In this document: positions 8,914 to 20,554 of the stretch, piece by piece
Layout of the letters: each line of letters starts with the position of its first letter
Numbering within the stretch: position 1 is the stretch's first letter
Origin: Enterococcus pingfangensis
GTDB lineage: Bacteria > Bacillota > Bacilli > Lactobacillales > Enterococcaceae
Assembly: GCF_005405205.1 (NCBI RefSeq)
Contig: NZ_BJDP01000001.1
Coordinates: 1-64,000 of the forward strand
Length of the DNA stretch: 64,000 nt
Direction: 5' to 3'
Program-made: the position numbers and the translations under genes
The notes under the pieces: model-generated
Told to the model about the DNA's origin: nothing
Seen by the model: only the letters and a program-made list of their open reading frames with translations
The model's database searches: none

Positions 8914-9651
8914 TTAGATATTTAAGACTTTATTCAAGAAATCTTGTGTTCGTGGGTTGTGGGGATTATTGAAGACTTGTTCAGGTGTGCCGTCTTCTAA
9001 AATTTTTCCGCCATCAGTAAAGATCACTCGGTCAGCAACTTCTTTAGCAAAGCCCATTTCATGCGTAACGATGACCATCGTCATGCCTTGCAAAGCTAAG
9101 TCTTTCATAACTTTCAAGACATCGCCGACCATTTCAGGGTCAAGCGCAGAAGTTGGTTCATCAAAGAGCATGATGTCAGGGTCCATTGCTAATGCCCGCG
9201 CAATCGCGACACGCTGTTTTTGTCCGCCAGATAAGCTGTCAGGGTAGACATCTTTTTTCTCAGCCAGTCCAACTTGAGTGAGTAATTCGACGCCTCGTTT
9301 TTCAGCGGCATCTTTTTTTCCACTTTTTAAATCTAACGGAGCCAATGTAATATTTTCTAAAACAGTCAGATGGGGAAACAAATTGAAATGTTGGAAAACC
9401 ATTCCAATGTGTTGGCGGACTAAGTTGATATTTGTATGTTTATCCGTCAAATCTTGCCCGTCAATAATAATTTCACCAGAAGTTGGTTCTTCTAAACGAT
9501 TCATACAACGCAAGAAGGTACTTTTCCCTGAACCAGATGGTCCAATGATACAAACAACTTCGCCTTCGCTGATGCTGATATTCAAGTCATTCAGAACGGT
9601 GTTGTCTCCGAATTTTTTTACTAAATGATTTACGACAATTTTTTTATCCAT
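8914..9651 (-). CDS. glnQ: Amino-acid ABC transporter ATPase, GlnQ type
   Basis: A 245-residue ATP-binding subunit of a polar amino acid importer. Walker A is GPSGSGKS at residues 37-44, followed by the Q-loop FQHFNLFPH, the signature LSGGQKQR, Walker [14 protein letters not shown] and the switch histidine VTHEMG. It is encoded 1 nt behind the permease gene on the minus strand, so the two form the GlnPQ transporter. Glutamine and asparagine are the likely substrates by analogy with Lactococcus GlnPQ; the exact specificity is not visible here. Confidence 0.93.
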   Translation of the reverse strand: MDKKIVVNHLVKKFGDNTVLNDLNISISEGEVVCIIGPSGSGKSTFLRCMNRLEEPTSGEIIIDGQDLTDKHTNINLVRQHIGMVFQHFNLFPHLTVLENITLAPLDLKSGKKDAAEKRGVELLTQVGLAEKKDVYPDSLSGGQKQRVAIARALAMDPDIMLFDEPTSALDPEMVGDVLKVMKDLALQGMTMVIVTHEMGFAKEVADRVIFTDGGKILEDGTPEQVFNNPHNPRTQDFLNKVLNI

Positions 9652-9652
9652 C

Positions 9653-11815
9653 TTATTTCACCTTCTTATCTAAACGGTTTGCTAACTTGGTTAAGATCGT
9701 GATCAAGATCAAGTACATGATCGCGATAATCAAATATACGTAAGAACTTTGGGTAGTCCGAGCAACGATGATTTTCCCTGTTTGCAACAATTCGACCACA
9801 CCGATTGCAGAAATGATCGTTGTATCTTTCAAACTAATAACAAATTGATTGATGAAAGAAGGGATCATGATCTTCACGGCTTGCGGTAAAATAATTTTTT
9901 GCATTGTCCGATTATATGAAAGTCCCAAACTGCGGGAAGCTTCCATTTGTCCTACGGGTACTGCATTGATCCCACCGCGGACGATTTCAGCGATATAAGC
10001 ACTAGCATTCAAAGTTAAAGTGATGATCCCGGCTGCAAAGTCAGGAATTTTGATTCCTGTGATCCCTGGCAGACCGAAGAAAATAAAGAAGGCTAAGACC
10101 ATCATCGGGATTCCGCGGATGATATCGATATAGATCCCAGCGATGATCCGCAAGCTGCTGACAGGAGAAACACGGAATAGACCGAAAATAACACCAACGA
10201 CTAATGCTAGTCCAAAGGAAACCAATGCTAAGATGATCGTTTTCCATAAACCGTCTAATAATGACTTATAGTTGTTTTTTAATAAACCGGTAATTGTTGA
10301 TTCATCAACCGTTGATTGTTTTTCTTCGCTGCCTGAACCGATGTATTGGTTTACGATTTCATCGTATTCGCCTGTACGTTTTAATTCTTTCAACCCTTCA
10401 GTGAACATTTCGCTAAGTTCAGAGTTTTGCCCTTTTTTGACTGCAAAACCATATTCGCCACCGACTTCACGCTTGATCGGCGTTTTTAATTCTTGCCCTT
10501 GTTTCACCGCATAACCGATAACAGGGTAGTCGTCCATCATCGCGTCAATCGATCCGACTTTTAATGCATCATATAATTGATCGGCCGCATCAAAACTTTT
10601 GATAGTGTAGCCATATTCTTTTTTATGCGCTTCTAAGAAATCAGCACTTTCCGTTCCAACTTTGGCACCGACCGTTTTTCCTTTTAGATCTTCATAGTCT
10701 TTGATGTCTTTATTGTCTTTAGCAACGGCTAATTGGATACCGCTTTGGAAGTAAGGGTCAGAAAAATCATAGTTTGCTTTTCGTTCATCAGTGATCGTCA
10801 TGCCGGCGATCATGCCATCTGCTTGACCAGATTCTAGGGCTTGCATCGCAGAAGAGAACCCGATAAATTTGAAGTCGATTTTGAAGCCCTGTAATTCTGC
10901 GATCCGTTTTAACAGATCCACATCGATCCCTTTATATTCGCCATCGCTGTCTTTGTATTCAAAAGGAGCAAACGCTGAATCACTAGCAATAACATAGACA
11001 TCTTTTTTCGGTTCGATCTTTTTCATTTCGCTTGAAGCAGCAGAGTCATTTGAACCGGTAGAGATATATTCGCTGACGATTTTATCATAACTGCCGTTTT
11101 GTTTTAAATCTTTCAAGCCTTGGTTGAATTTTTTCAGCAGCTCTTTGTTTTCGCCTTTTTTTACAGCAAAGCCATACGAGCTGCCTTTTTCTGGATCACC
11201 GACCATTTTAAAGGATTGGCCATTTGTTACGGCATACCCTAAAACGGGGTAATCATCAAAAATTGCTTCAACGTTGCCATTTGTCAATGCGTTGTACATG
11301 GCATCGGCAGCTTCATATTGTTTGATCTCGTAGCCATATTTGTCTTTGTTCTTATTTAAGAAAGTCGCGCTTTCCGTGCCAATTTTAGCAGCAACCGTTT
11401 TTCCTTTTAAATCGCTGTAGTCTTTGATATCTTTATTATCATTTTTAACGGCCATTTGAATGCCGCTGTCAAAATAAGGGTCAGAGAAATCAAAAGTCTT
11501 TTTTCGTTCGTCGGTGATACTCATACCGGCGATCATGCCATCAAGTTGATCTGATTGTACGCCTTGGATTGAACTGTCGAAACCTAAGGGACGTAAATCT
11601 ATTTTAAAATTTTGATCCTCAGCTATCTGGTTAAGTAAGTCAACATCGATTCCTATGTATTCGCCATCAGAATTTTGAAACTCGAAAGGCGCAAAAGTCA
11701 GATCCGTTCCGATTTTATATGTTTTTTCTGCAGCGTTCGTCTTGCTAGCAAAGCCTAGTGTGAAAATACTTGCCATTAAGAAAACGAAGAATGGAATTAA
11801 TTTGTTTTTTCTCAT
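9653..11815 (-). CDS. glnP: GlnP: two fused substrate-binding domains plus permease
   Basis: A 720-residue protein. A signal peptide (about 1-28, ending TNAA) is followed by two tandem solute-binding domains (about 33-255 and 270-490). They start with near-identical blocks: F-A-P-F-E-F...[12 protein letters not shown] and F-A-P-F-E-Y...[13 protein letters not shown] permease domain (about 515-720) follows, with the EAA loop [20 protein letters not shown] that contacts the ATPase. This is the architecture of Lactococcus GlnP, where the two domains bind Asn and Gln with different affinities and sit at the translocator of the homodimer. The two domains here differ enough to suggest different preferences. 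Confidence 0.93.
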   Translation of the reverse strand: MRKNKLIPFFVFLMASIFTLGFASKTNAAEKTYKIGTDLTFAPFEFQNSDGEYIGIDVDLLNQIAEDQNFKIDLRPLGFDSSIQGVQSDQLDGMIAGMSITDERKKTFDFSDPYFDSGIQMAVKNDNKDIKDYSDLKGKTVAAKIGTESATFLNKNKDKYGYEIKQYEAADAMYNALTNGNVEAIFDDYPVLGYAVTNGQSFKMVGDPEKGSSYGFAVKKGENKELLKKFNQGLKDLKQNGSYDKIVSEYISTGSNDSAASSEMKKIEPKKDVYVIASDSAFAPFEYKDSDGEYKGIDVDLLKRIAELQGFKIDFKFIGFSSAMQALESGQADGMIAGMTITDERKANYDFSDPYFQSGIQLAVAKDNKDIKDYEDLKGKTVGAKVGTESADFLEAHKKEYGYTIKSFDAADQLYDALKVGSIDAMMDDYPVIGYAVKQGQELKTPIKREVGGEYGFAVKKGQNSELSEMFTEGLKELKRTGEYDEIVNQYIGSGSEEKQSTVDESTITGLLKNNYKSLLDGLWKTIILALVSFGLALVVGVIFGLFRVSPVSSLRIIAGIYIDIIRGIPMMVLAFFIFFGLPGITGIKIPDFAAGIITLTLNASAYIAEIVRGGINAVPVGQMEASRSLGLSYNRTMQKIILPQAVKIMIPSFINQFVISLKDTTIISAIGVVELLQTGKIIVARTTQSSYVYLIIAIMYLILITILTKLANRLDKKVK

Positions 11816-11846
11816 AATAATCCTCCTAAGTACTTATCATTTGTTT

Positions 11847-11876
11847 ATTATATGTTAGTTTAAGCTTAAAATACAA
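11847..11876 (-). promoter_or_regulatory. Promoter of glnPQ
   Basis: On the minus strand, TTGTAT (11871-11876), an 18-nt spacer and a perfect TATAAT (11847-11852). The spacer holds the palindrome TTTAAGCTTAAA (11859-11870). Confidence 0.65.
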
Positions 11877-11983
11877 GGGAGTTTAGCGTTAGATCAAAAA
11901 AAATCGTAATTTAATGACACGTCATGTAACAAAATATGACATTAGAGTTTATGGAAATTTTTTGGAACAAGTACAAAAAATGG

Positions 11984-12009
11984 CGAAAATATGTTCGGTA
12001 TGCTATAAT
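11984..12009 (+). promoter_or_regulatory. LexA (SOS) box and -10 element of uvrBA
   Basis: CGAAAATATGTTCG (11984-11997) differs from the Gram-positive LexA/DinR consensus CGAACATATGTTCG at one position. It lies just before a perfect TATAAT (12004-12009), so bound LexA would block the promoter. uvrBA is a classical SOS operon in Firmicutes. Confidence 0.83.
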
Positions 12010-12059
12010 TTTAAAACGGAAAATCTTTGTTTAGTGAATATAAAAAGGGGGATTTTTGT

Positions 12060-14051
12060 GTGATTGAAAGAGTAACGGATACTGCGTTTGACCTTCATTC
12101 AAAATATCAGCCTGCTGGCGATCAGCCTGAGGCCATCAAACAATTAGCCGAAGGAATCGTCGATGGAAAAAAAGCACAAATACTTTTAGGCGCCACCGGT
12201 ACAGGGAAGACTTATACAATTTCTAATGTAATCAAGGAAGTCAACAAACCGACTTTGATCATCGCCCACAATAAGACATTGGCGGGCCAATTATATGGTG
12301 AGTTCAAGGAATTCTTTCCTAACAATGCGGTGGAGTATTTTGTTAGTTATTATGATTATTATCAACCTGAGGCTTATGTGCCTTCTAGTGATACTTATAT
12401 TGAAAAAGATTCGAGTATTAATGATGAGATCGACAAATTGCGGCACTCGGCAACTAGTGCATTGCTTGAGCGCAACGATGTGATCGTTGTTGCTTCAGTT
12501 TCTTGTATTTTCGGATTGGGTTCACCTAAAGAATATTTGGAACAAGTCGTTTCATTGCGGGTCGGGATGGAAATGGATCGAAATCAATTGCTGCGAAATT
12601 TGATCGATATTCAGTTTGAACGCAATGACATTGATTTTCAGCGGGGCCGTTTTCGGGTTCGCGGCGATGTAGTAGAAATTTTTCCTGCCTCACGCGATGA
12701 ACGAGCTTTGCGCGTGGAATTTTTTGGGGATGAAATCGAACGAATTCGGGAAGTTGACGCGTTGACGGGAGAAATTACCGGAGAAACCGAACACGTTGCG
12801 ATTTTCCCGGCCACTCACTTCTTAACAAATGAAGACCATATGGAAGTGGCAATCAGCAATATCCAAACGGAACTGGCTGAGCGATTGACCGAACTGCGGA
12901 ATGACAATAAATTATTGGAAGCGCAGCGGTTAGAACAGCGGACCAATTACGATATCGAAATGTTGCGTGAGATGGGCTATACATCTGGGATCGAAAATTA
13001 TTCGCGGCACATGGACGGTCGTAAAGAAGGCGAACCGCCCTACACACTGATTGACTTTTTCCCTGAAGATTTTTTATTAGTAGTCGATGAGTCGCACGTA
13101 ACAATGCCTCAAGTTCGAGGAATGTACAATGGAGACCGAGCACGTAAGCAAATGTTGGTGGATTATGGATTTCGTTTGCCATCAGCATTAGATAATCGTC
13201 CATTACAGTTGAAAGAATTTGAAGAACGGGTAAACCAGATCGTTTACGTTTCGGCAACACCTGGCCCCTATGAGCATGAACAAACTGACACGGTAGTAGA
13301 ACAGATCATTCGTCCGACCGGCTTATTAGATCCGGTCATTGAAGTGCGTCCAATCATGGGGCAGATCGATGATCTTGTCGGCGAAATAAATGAACGGGCC
13401 GAACGCAATGAACGTGTCTTTGTCACGACTCTGACGAAGAAGATGTCAGAAGATTTGACGGATTATCTCAAAGAGTTGGGAATCAAAGTCAAGTATTTGC
13501 ACAGCGATATTAAAACATTGGAGCGGACGGAAATTATTCGTGATCTGCGATTAGGTAAATTTGATGTACTGATCGGAATCAACTTGCTGCGTGAAGGCTT
13601 GGATGTGCCTGAAGTTTCGCTAGTAGCGATCCTAGACGCAGATAAAGAAGGATTCTTGCGCAGTGAGCGTTCACTTGTGCAAACGATTGGTCGGGCAGCG
13701 CGGAATTCTGAAGGAAGAGTAATCATGTATGCTGATAAAGTGACGGATTCAATGCAGCGCGCAATGGATGAGACAACCCGTCGACGTACTATTCAGCAGC
13801 AGTATAACGAAGATCATGGGATGGTACCAAAAACGATCATCAAAGAGATTCGTGATCTGATCTCTATCAGCAAAGTGGCAGAAGAGACCGGAACTTACGA
13901 CACGACTTCTTATGAAGAAATGTCAAAAGCAGAGCGGAAAGAGCTTATTGCAAAACTTGAAGATGAGATGCGTGAAGCAGCCAAGACCCTTGATTTTGAA
14001 ACAGCGGCAACCTTACGTGATACCATTTTAGAATTAAAAGCAGCAGAATAA
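12060..14051 (+). CDS. uvrB: Excinuclease ABC subunit B
   Basis: A 663-residue DNA damage verification helicase of nucleotide excision repair. It has Walker A GATGTGKT, the beta-hairpin region rich in tyrosines ([10 protein letters not shown]) that clamps DNA, helicase motifs including DESHV and the C-terminal motifs TIGRAARN, and a UVR domain at about 626-661 that contacts UvrC. The start is GTG 12060, placed 8 nt after AAGGGGG; the family begins MIERV at this point. Transcription is probably under LexA control from the site just upstream. Confidence 0.96.
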   Translation: MIERVTDTAFDLHSKYQPAGDQPEAIKQLAEGIVDGKKAQILLGATGTGKTYTISNVIKEVNKPTLIIAHNKTLAGQLYGEFKEFFPNNAVEYFVSYYDYYQPEAYVPSSDTYIEKDSSINDEIDKLRHSATSALLERNDVIVVASVSCIFGLGSPKEYLEQVVSLRVGMEMDRNQLLRNLIDIQFERNDIDFQRGRFRVRGDVVEIFPASRDERALRVEFFGDEIERIREVDALTGEITGETEHVAIFPATHFLTNEDHMEVAISNIQTELAERLTELRNDNKLLEAQRLEQRTNYDIEMLREMGYTSGIENYSRHMDGRKEGEPPYTLIDFFPEDFLLVVDESHVTMPQVRGMYNGDRARKQMLVDYGFRLPSALDNRPLQLKEFEERVNQIVYVSATPGPYEHEQTDTVVEQIIRPTGLLDPVIEVRPIMGQIDDLVGEINERAERNERVFVTTLTKKMSEDLTDYLKELGIKVKYLHSDIKTLERTEIIRDLRLGKFDVLIGINLLREGLDVPEVSLVAILDADKEGFLRSERSLVQTIGRAARNSEGRVIMYADKVTDSMQRAMDETTRRRTIQQQYNEDHGMVPKTIIKEIRDLISISKVAEETGTYDTTSYEEMSKAERKELIAKLEDEMREAAKTLDFETAATLRDTILELKAAE

Positions 14052-14060
14052 AAAGATATT

Positions 14061-14427
14061 GAAAATAAGACTCATTTTTTTCTTTAAAAAATGAATACAT
14101 TGAATTGAAATAGGATGCCAGTTCTGCTTTTTGTAGATAACAGAATCAAAAGAGCGACTATTCAGCTTTTTAACAATATTGATGACCAGCAGTTTAGCAG
14201 AATGGTATACGTGATGAAAATAAGACTCATTTTTTAGTTTTAAAAAATGAATACATTGAATTGAAATAGGATGCCAGTTCTGCTTTTTGTAGATAACAGA
14301 ATCAAAAGAGCGACTATTCAGCTTTTTAACAATATTGATGACCAGCGGTTTAGCAGAATGGTATACGTAATGAAAATAAGACTCATTTTTTAGTTTTAAA
14401 AAATGAATACATTGAATTGAAATAGGA
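14061..14427 (+). repeat. 155-bp tandem repeat between uvrB and uvrA
   Basis: Two full units (14061-14215 and 14216-14371) and a 56-bp third copy (14372-14427) that ends inside the uvrA ribosome binding site. The two full units differ only in a T-rich stretch near the start (with one extra base in the second) and in two substitutions. Each unit begins with a hairpin whose arms are TCATTTTTT and AAAAAATGA. Each full unit also holds a 40-codon frame (ATG 14115 to stop 14235, and ATG 14271 to stop 14391), but no ribosome binding site is properly spaced before it. No promoter or LexA box is evident inside the unit. Confidence 0.93.
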
Positions 14428-14434
14428 GATATAA

Positions 14435-17257
14435 ATGGCGAATGATAAGATTGTAATTCACGGAGCGCGTGCTCACAATTTAAAAAATGTAGATGTCACG
14501 ATTCCTCGTGACAAAATGGTAGTTGTTACTGGTTTATCGGGTTCGGGGAAAAGTTCGTTGGCCTTTGACACACTATATGCGGAAGGTCAGCGCCGCTATG
14601 TAGAAAGTTTGTCTGCATATGCCCGTCAATTTTTAGGCCAAATGGATAAACCAGATGTCGACAGTATCGATGGTCTGAGTCCGGCGATTTCTATCGATCA
14701 GAAAACGACGAGCAAAAATCCTCGATCGACAGTTGGTACGGTAACTGAGATCAATGATTATTTGCGGTTGTTGTATGCTCGCGTCGGACATCCGATTTGT
14801 CCCAATGACCACATTGAAATTACTTCACAATCTGTAGAGCAGATGGTCGACAAAGTTTTAGAATTGCCTGAACGGACGAAGCTTCAAATTTTGGCGCCAG
14901 TCATTGCGAAGAAAAAAGGGCAACATAAAAAAGTTTTCGAAATGATCCAGCGAGAAGGCTATGTCCGCATGCGCGTTGATGGTGAATTGTATGATGTAAC
15001 AGAAGCACCAGAGCTGACTAAAAATAAAAAACATGACATCGAGATCATTATCGACCGGATCGTTGTTAAAGAAGGAATCCGTTCACGGTTGTTTGATTCA
15101 TTTGAAGCGGCATTGCGCTTAGCAGAAGGCTATGCGATCGTTGATGTGATCGGTGAGAAGGAAATGTTGTTTAGCGAACATTACGCTTGTCCTTATTGCG
15201 GTTTTACTGTTGGCGAACTTGAACCGCGCTTGTTTTCATTTAATGCGCCGTTTGGTGCTTGTCCGGATTGTGACGGTTTAGGAATAAAATTGGAAGTCGA
15301 TATGGATCTAGTGATTCCTGATCAAAGCAAAACTTTACGTGAAGGCGCGTTAGTTCCTTGGAATCCGATCAGCTCACAATACTATCCTCAAATGCTGGAA
15401 CAAGCTTGTTTGAGTTTTGGAATCGATATGGATACGCCTTTTGAAGAATTGCCTGAAGAACATCAAGCAATTATTTTGAATGGTTCCAATGGTGAAAATT
15501 TTCATTTCCATTATGAAAATGATTTTGGCGGGGTTCGCGATGTGGAAGTTCCTTTTGAAGGAATCATCAGCAACATCGATCGCCGCTACAAAGAAACAAA
15601 TAGCGACTTTACGCGCGATCAAATGCGTTTGTACATGACAGAATTGACTTGTCAAACGTGTCATGGTTATCGCTTGAATCCGCAAGCTTTATCCGTTCAA
15701 ATCAACGGTGAAAATATCGGGAAAATTAGTGAAGCTTCGATAAATGGCACGTTGGGATTCTTTGAAACAGTTGCATTGAGTGAACAAGAAAAAATCATTG
15801 CTAAACCGATCTTAAAAGAAATCAAAGACCGTTTAAGTTTTTTGCGAAATGTCGGCTTGGATTATTTGACATTGAGTCGGGCCGCTGGAACTTTATCTGG
15901 TGGAGAAGCCCAACGGATTCGTTTAGCAACACAAATCGGATCAAACTTGTCGGGGGTTCTGTATATTTTAGATGAACCGTCAATCGGTCTACATCAAAGA
16001 GACAACGACCGCTTGATTGAATCATTGAAAAAAATGCGTGATCTTGGCAACACTCTGATCGTAGTAGAGCACGATGAAGACACGATGCGTGCGGCAGATT
16101 ATTTGATTGATGTAGGGCCTGGCGCGGGAGATCAAGGTGGCGAGATCGTGGCGGCCGGAACGCCTAAAGAGGTCGAAGAAAATCCTAACTCACTAACCGG
16201 TCAGTATTTATCAGGAAAACGAGAAATCGCTGTACCGAAAGAACGCCGTAAGGGAAATGGTAAGAAAATCAAAGTTACCGGCGCAGCTGAAAACAATTTG
16301 AAAAATATTGATGCAGAATTCCCGCTAGGAAAATTTGTTGCAGTTACCGGAGTTTCAGGATCAGGAAAATCAACGCTAGTTAATCAGATCTTGAAAAAGG
16401 CGCTGGCGCAAAAATTAAATCGTAATTCAAATAAACCCGGGAAGTTCAAGAAACTCACTGGTTATAAACATATCGAGAAATTAGTCGATATCGATCAAAG
16501 TCCAATCGGTCGAACACCGCGAAGCAATCCAGCGACGTATACGAGTGTGTTTGATGATATCCGTGATCTATTTGCTCAAACGAATGAAGCAAAAATTCGC
16601 GGATACAAGAAGGGTCGATTCAGTTTCAACGTCAAAGGTGGTCGTTGTGAGGCTTGTCGCGGCGATGGGATTATTAAGATCGAAATGCACTTTTTACCGG
16701 ATGTTTATGTTCCGTGTGAAGTTTGTCATGGCAAACGCTACAATTCAGAAACATTGGATGTCCATTACAAAGGTAAAAATATTGCAGACATTTTAGAAAT
16801 GACTGTAGAAGATGCGGTTGAATTCTTCAAACACATTCCGAAGATCCACCGCAAACTGCAAACAATCGTGGATGTCGGTCTAGGCTATGTTACGATGGGG
16901 CAACCGGCGACGACTTTGTCTGGCGGAGAAGCGCAACGGATGAAGCTTGCCAGCGAATTGCATAAAAATTCGAACGGTAAAAATTTCTATATTTTAGATG
17001 AACCGACGACTGGTTTGCATACCGATGATATCGCACGGCTGTTAAAAGTCCTTGAACGGTTTGTTGATGCCGGTAATACTGTTTTAGTGATTGAACACAA
17101 TCTAGATGTCATTAAATCTGCCGACTATGTCATTGACCTTGGTCCAGAAGGCGGCGATGGCGGCGGCACGATTTTAGCAACGGGGACGCCGGAAGAAATC
17201 GCTGAAGTACCAGAGAGTTATACCGGGTATTATTTAAACCGCGTACTCAAAAAATAA
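14435..17257 (+). CDS. uvrA: Excinuclease ABC subunit A
   Basis: A 940-residue damage sensor with two ABC ATPase modules. Walker A motifs are GLSGSGKS near the N-terminus and GVSGSGKS in the second half. Two LSGGEAQR signatures are visible. Zinc-binding cysteines are CPYC...CPDC in the first module and CEAC...CEVC in the second, including the DNA-binding zinc finger. The ATG is preceded by TAGGAG, created where the third repeat copy ends. It is probably cotranscribed with uvrB through the repeat region, since no terminator separates them. Confidence 0.96.
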   Translation: MANDKIVIHGARAHNLKNVDVTIPRDKMVVVTGLSGSGKSSLAFDTLYAEGQRRYVESLSAYARQFLGQMDKPDVDSIDGLSPAISIDQKTTSKNPRSTVGTVTEINDYLRLLYARVGHPICPNDHIEITSQSVEQMVDKVLELPERTKLQILAPVIAKKKGQHKKVFEMIQREGYVRMRVDGELYDVTEAPELTKNKKHDIEIIIDRIVVKEGIRSRLFDSFEAALRLAEGYAIVDVIGEKEMLFSEHYACPYCGFTVGELEPRLFSFNAPFGACPDCDGLGIKLEVDMDLVIPDQSKTLREGALVPWNPISSQYYPQMLEQACLSFGIDMDTPFEELPEEHQAIILNGSNGENFHFHYENDFGGVRDVEVPFEGIISNIDRRYKETNSDFTRDQMRLYMTELTCQTCHGYRLNPQALSVQINGENIGKISEASINGTLGFFETVALSEQEKIIAKPILKEIKDRLSFLRNVGLDYLTLSRAAGTLSGGEAQRIRLATQIGSNLSGVLYILDEPSIGLHQRDNDRLIESLKKMRDLGNTLIVVEHDEDTMRAADYLIDVGPGAGDQGGEIVAAGTPKEVEENPNSLTGQYLSGKREIAVPKERRKGNGKKIKVTGAAENNLKNIDAEFPLGKFVAVTGVSGSGKSTLVNQILKKALAQKLNRNSNKPGKFKKLTGYKHIEKLVDIDQSPIGRTPRSNPATYTSVFDDIRDLFAQTNEAKIRGYKKGRFSFNVKGGRCEACRGDGIIKIEMHFLPDVYVPCEVCHGKRYNSETLDVHYKGKNIADILEMTVEDAVEFFKHIPKIHRKLQTIVDVGLGYVTMGQPATTLSGGEAQRMKLASELHKNSNGKNFYILDEPTTGLHTDDIARLLKVLERFVDAGNTVLVIEHNLDVIKSADYVIDLGPEGGDGGGTILATGTPEEIAEVPESYTGYYLNRVLKK

Positions 17258-17270
17258 ATAACTGATAAGT

Positions 17271-17309
17271 AAAAATGCGAGTAAAGGATTCTCCTTTGCT
17301 TGCATTTTT
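17271..17309 (+). terminator. Terminator of uvrBA
   Basis: AAAAATGCGAGTAAAGGA and TCCTTTGCTTGCATTTTT form a long hairpin with one mismatch and a 3-nt loop, with T residues in the 3' arm. Confidence 0.9.
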
Positions 17310-17358
17310 CTTTATGGTATGATTATCAAGGATTTAGAATGAGAAGGTGTAAGAGAAT

Positions 17359-18615
17359 ATGAATGAAAAACAAAAATTTGTACCGATTTTATTAGGCAGC
17401 GACATCAATGTGTATGGGATGGCACGCTCTTTTCACGAAGCTTACGGAATCGTTTCTGAAGCTTATGCCGGTTTGCAGTTGGCACCGACAAAGTACAGTA
17501 AAATCGTGAATGTCCACGTTGTTCCGGGATTCGACAAAGATCCTGTATTTATGGAACAAATGCGTGAACTGGGAAAAAACACTTATAATGACCCTGCAAC
17601 AAAATATTTAGTGATCGCTTGCGGCGATGGGTATGCGGAATTGGTTTCCCAACACAAAGAAGAACTTTCTGAATGGTTTGTCTGCCCATACATTGAGTTT
17701 GATTTGCTGCAACAATTGATCAGTAAAGTCAGCTTTTATGACATCTGCGAAAAATATGATTTGCCTTATCCTAATACGTTCATTATTACAGAAGATATGC
17801 TGGAAGCCGGCAAATTGAAACAAGACTTGCCATTTGATTTTCCAATCGCATTGAAACCTGCGAATAGTGTCGAATGGTTGTCAATCGATTTTGAAGGACG
17901 TAAAAAAGCCTTTATTTTAGATACACGCGATGAGTTTGATACGATCATTGAACGAATTTATCAAGCGGGTTACACGAGCGAAATGATTGCACAAGATTTT
18001 ATTCCTGGTGATGACAGCAATATGCGGGTTTTAAATGCTTATGTTGATCAAAATCATCACGTTCGAATGATGTGCCTAGGGCATCCGCTGCTGGAAGACC
18101 CTTCGCCAGAAGCAATCGGTAACTATGTAGCGATCATGCCGGAATATAATGAGAAAATCTATCAAACGATCAAAGGGTTCTTAGAAAAAATCAATTATAC
18201 TGGTTTTGCAAACTTTGATATGAAATACGACCCTCGAGATGGCGAGTATAAATTATTCGAGATCAATTTGCGTCAAGGCCGCAGCAGTTTCTTTGCGACA
18301 TTAAACGGCTTTAATCTGGCCCGATTTGTGACTGAAGATCGCGTCTTTGAAAAACCATTTACCGAAACACTTTATGGCAAAGCAGAACCTGAAACAGCGA
18401 TGTTGTGGATGGGTGTACCAAAAAGTGTGTTTGAAAAATTTGCGCGAAATAATTCAGATAAAGAACAAGCTCTAGCATTGATCAAAAAGGATCATTGGGG
18501 AACAACGGTCTTTTATAAAAAAGATATGTCCTTAATGCGTTGGATCTTAATGAAATATATGTTCAGCAAATATAAAGGACGCTTCGATTTATTCTTTAAA
18601 GAGAAAGAAGGCTAA
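17359..18615 (+). CDS. aslfm: D-aspartate ligase (peptidoglycan cross-bridge)
   Basis: A 418-residue ATP-grasp ligase closely resembling the E. faecium enzyme Aslfm in its opening ([22 protein letters not shown]) and throughout. The family activates D-aspartate and couples it to the side-chain amine of L-Lys in UDP-MurNAc-pentapeptide, forming the D-Asx bridge of the cell wall. The ATP-grasp metal-binding segment [13 protein letters not shown] lies near residue 310. It is cytoplasmic, with no signal peptide. The next gene, 2 nt downstream, supplies D-aspartate. This gene is a strong taxonomic marker for enterococci and lactococci with D-Asx cross-bridges. Confidence 0.93.
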   Translation: MNEKQKFVPILLGSDINVYGMARSFHEAYGIVSEAYAGLQLAPTKYSKIVNVHVVPGFDKDPVFMEQMRELGKNTYNDPATKYLVIACGDGYAELVSQHKEELSEWFVCPYIEFDLLQQLISKVSFYDICEKYDLPYPNTFIITEDMLEAGKLKQDLPFDFPIALKPANSVEWLSIDFEGRKKAFILDTRDEFDTIIERIYQAGYTSEMIAQDFIPGDDSNMRVLNAYVDQNHHVRMMCLGHPLLEDPSPEAIGNYVAIMPEYNEKIYQTIKGFLEKINYTGFANFDMKYDPRDGEYKLFEINLRQGRSSFFATLNGFNLARFVTEDRVFEKPFTETLYGKAEPETAMLWMGVPKSVFEKFARNNSDKEQALALIKKDHWGTTVFYKKDMSLMRWILMKYMFSKYKGRFDLFFKEKEG

Positions 18616-18617
18616 GC

Positions 18618-19331
18618 ATGGAAAATTTCTTTAGTATTCTTGGTGGGATGGGAACGATGGCGACCGAAAGCTTTATTCGCATCTTGAATAAGCGGACGCA
18701 GGCACACAATGATCAAGAATATTTGAATTATGTGATGTTCAACCATGCCACCATTCCTGATCGGACGGCGTATATTTTGGATCATGAAGCGGCGAATCCG
18801 TTGCCGTTTTTGTTAGATGATATTGAGAAGCAAAATTTATTGCAACCTGATTTTATTGTGCTGACGTGCAACACGGCGCACTATTTCTTTGAACAATTAC
18901 AAGGGGCAACAAAAATCCCCATCTTGCATATGCCGCGCGAAGCGGTAAATGAAGTCACTCGGCACCACCAACCCGGCGAGAAAATCGCTGTGTTGGCGAC
19001 GGCTGGTACGATGACTGCGAAAGTATATCAGAGCGAACTAGAAGCGCGCGGTTTTGAAGTCCTGGTTCCTGAAAAAGAGCTGCAAGACAAGGTCAACTAT
19101 TTGATCTATCATGATGTAAAAGAACATGATTTCATCAATAGTGAACTGTATTTAGAGATTCTTTCAGATGTTTTTGAAAAATATGGTTGTCAAAATGCTA
19201 TTTTAGGTTGTACAGAACTTTCTTTGGTCCAAGAGTTGACAGAAGACGTTCCATATCCTGTCATCGATGCGCAATCGATTTTAGCTGATCGCACGATCGA
19301 GCATGCATTAAAAAACAGATCTTCCAAGTAG
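18618..19331 (+). CDS. Aspartate racemase
   Basis: A 237-residue member of the Asp/Glu racemase family, which works without a cofactor using two cysteines. Both are visible: C in LTCNTAHYF (about residue 85) and C in LGCTELS (about residue 197). It starts 2 nt after the D-aspartate ligase gene and is evidently cotranscribed, so its role is to turn L-Asp into D-Asp for the ligase. The stop codon lies inside the loop of the terminator hairpin. It is the counterpart of the racemase gene next to aslfm in E. faecium. Confidence 0.92.
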   Translation: MENFFSILGGMGTMATESFIRILNKRTQAHNDQEYLNYVMFNHATIPDRTAYILDHEAANPLPFLLDDIEKQNLLQPDFIVLTCNTAHYFFEQLQGATKIPILHMPREAVNEVTRHHQPGEKIAVLATAGTMTAKVYQSELEARGFEVLVPEKELQDKVNYLIYHDVKEHDFINSELYLEILSDVFEKYGCQNAILGCTELSLVQELTEDVPYPVIDAQSILADRTIEHALKNRSSK

Positions 19332-19347
19332 GAGGTCTGTTTTTTTA
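19310..19347 (+). terminator. Terminator overlapping the racemase stop codon
   Basis: The AAAAACAGATCTTCC arm pairs with GGAGGTCTGTTTTT; the loop contains the TAG stop codon (19329-19331). A T run follows. Confidence 0.92.
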
Positions 19348-19666
19348 GTTTTATAACTAGAAGGACAATCAAGAAATCAGTAAAATGAATAAAAAGAGAA
19401 GAATTAGGAAAAGGTAAAGAATTATAAATAAGTAGCAAAGACACGCCAGGAGTGTTATAATTTTTATAGATAGCTAAGGAAGCTAACGTTCAGTTTCTTT
19501 AGCATCTTTTTGTGTGGTCAGAAATTTAAGTAATCCAAGAATAGTTGCTAAAGAAGCAATCTAGTTGGATTAAATTAAAAAAATCTTGGGAATAAAATCA
19601 AGGGTTCAACCATCAGAATCATTTTTTGCAAAATGATTCTCTAATTATGTGAAAGGAGTGACACAA
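19332..19666 (+). promoter_or_regulatory. rapZ leader: promoter and two hairpins
   Basis: The stretch holds no gene. An extended -10 promoter TGTTATAAT lies at 19453-19461, with only a weak -35 (TAGCAA). Downstream, GCTAAGGAAGCT (19473 on) pairs with AGTTTCTTTAGC and is followed by five T residues (19507-19511), resembling an early terminator. A perfect 11-bp hairpin, AGAATCATTTT with AAAATGATTCT (19615-19640), sits 12 nt before the ribosome binding site. The leader may be regulated by attenuation, but no known riboswitch is recognised. Confidence 0.5.
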
Positions 19667-20554
19667 ATGACTGATAGTTTACATTTAGTTGTCATTACTG
19701 GTATGAGCGGCGCAGGGAAAACCGTCGCAATTCAAAGCTTTGAAGATATGGGCTATTTTTGTGTAGATAATATGCCTCCGGGGCTGATTCCAAAATTTTG
19801 GGAATTGATCCGTGAATCAGGCAAGGTAACTAAAATCGCGTTGGTAGTGGATTTACGCTCGCGTTCATTTTTTGAAGATATCCAAAAGATGTTGATAGAG
19901 ATCGAAAATACTGGCTTCATCGATACGAGTATTTTATTTTTAGATTGTTCAGACGAGGAGCTTGTTTCTCGATACAAAGAGACTCGCCGCGCCCATCCGT
20001 TAGCAATGGACGGGATGATCACAGAAGGGATTCGCAAGGAACGTGCAATCTTAGAGGACTTAAAAAATCGTGCAACGCTGATGATCGATACGACTGAATT
20101 GTCGCCGCGACAATTACGCGAAAAGATCAATCAATCCTTTAAACAAAAAGACGATGTAGGATTCCATGTCGAAGTCGTTTCTTTCGGCTTCAAATATGGA
20201 TTGCCGATCGATGCTGACATCGTAATGGATGTTCGTTTTTTACCAAATCCCCACTACATTCCAGAACTGCGTCCGCAGACTGGGTTAGACAAGCCTGTCT
20301 ATGATTATGTAATGTCTTTTACTGAAACGGAAAATTTCTATACGAACTTTGTCCGCTTGATCATGGATATTTTGCCAGGTTATATCAAAGAAGGCAAAAG
20401 CTCGTTGACGATTGCAATCGGCTGTACTGGCGGCCAACATCGCTCAGTTGCCTTGACCGAGAGGATAGGCAAAGCAATCGCTGAGGCGGATTACCGAGTG
20501 AATATTACTCACCGCGACAAGGACAAGCGGAAAGAGACGGTGAATCGTTCATGA
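19667..20554 (+). CDS. rapZ: RapZ-type nucleotide-binding protein
   Basis: A 295-residue RapZ/YvcJ protein with Walker A GMSGAGKT at residues 12-19 and the conserved C-terminal [14 protein letters not shown]. The E. coli member binds the small RNAs controlling glmS and senses glucosamine-6-phosphate; Firmicute members bind nucleotides, and their target is less clear. ATG 19667 follows AAGGAG (19653-19658) by 8 nt; an in-frame GTG at 19649 is not used in my call. The stop overlaps the yvcK start (ATGA). Position in rapZ-yvcK-whiA is the standard Gram-positive order. Confidence 0.94.
   Translation: MTDSLHLVVITGMSGAGKTVAIQSFEDMGYFCVDNMPPGLIPKFWELIRESGKVTKIALVVDLRSRSFFEDIQKMLIEIENTGFIDTSILFLDCSDEELVSRYKETRRAHPLAMDGMITEGIRKERAILEDLKNRATLMIDTTELSPRQLREKINQSFKQKDDVGFHVEVVSFGFKYGLPIDADIVMDVRFLPNPHYIPELRPQTGLDKPVYDYVMSFTETENFYTNFVRLIMDILPGYIKEGKSSLTIAIGCTGGQHRSVALTERIGKAIAEADYRVNITHRDKDKRKETVNRS

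Noticed and set aside
12853-13260. A 135-codon minus-strand frame inside uvrB
   Set aside because: It lies wholly antisense to conserved uvrB sequence and resembles no family.
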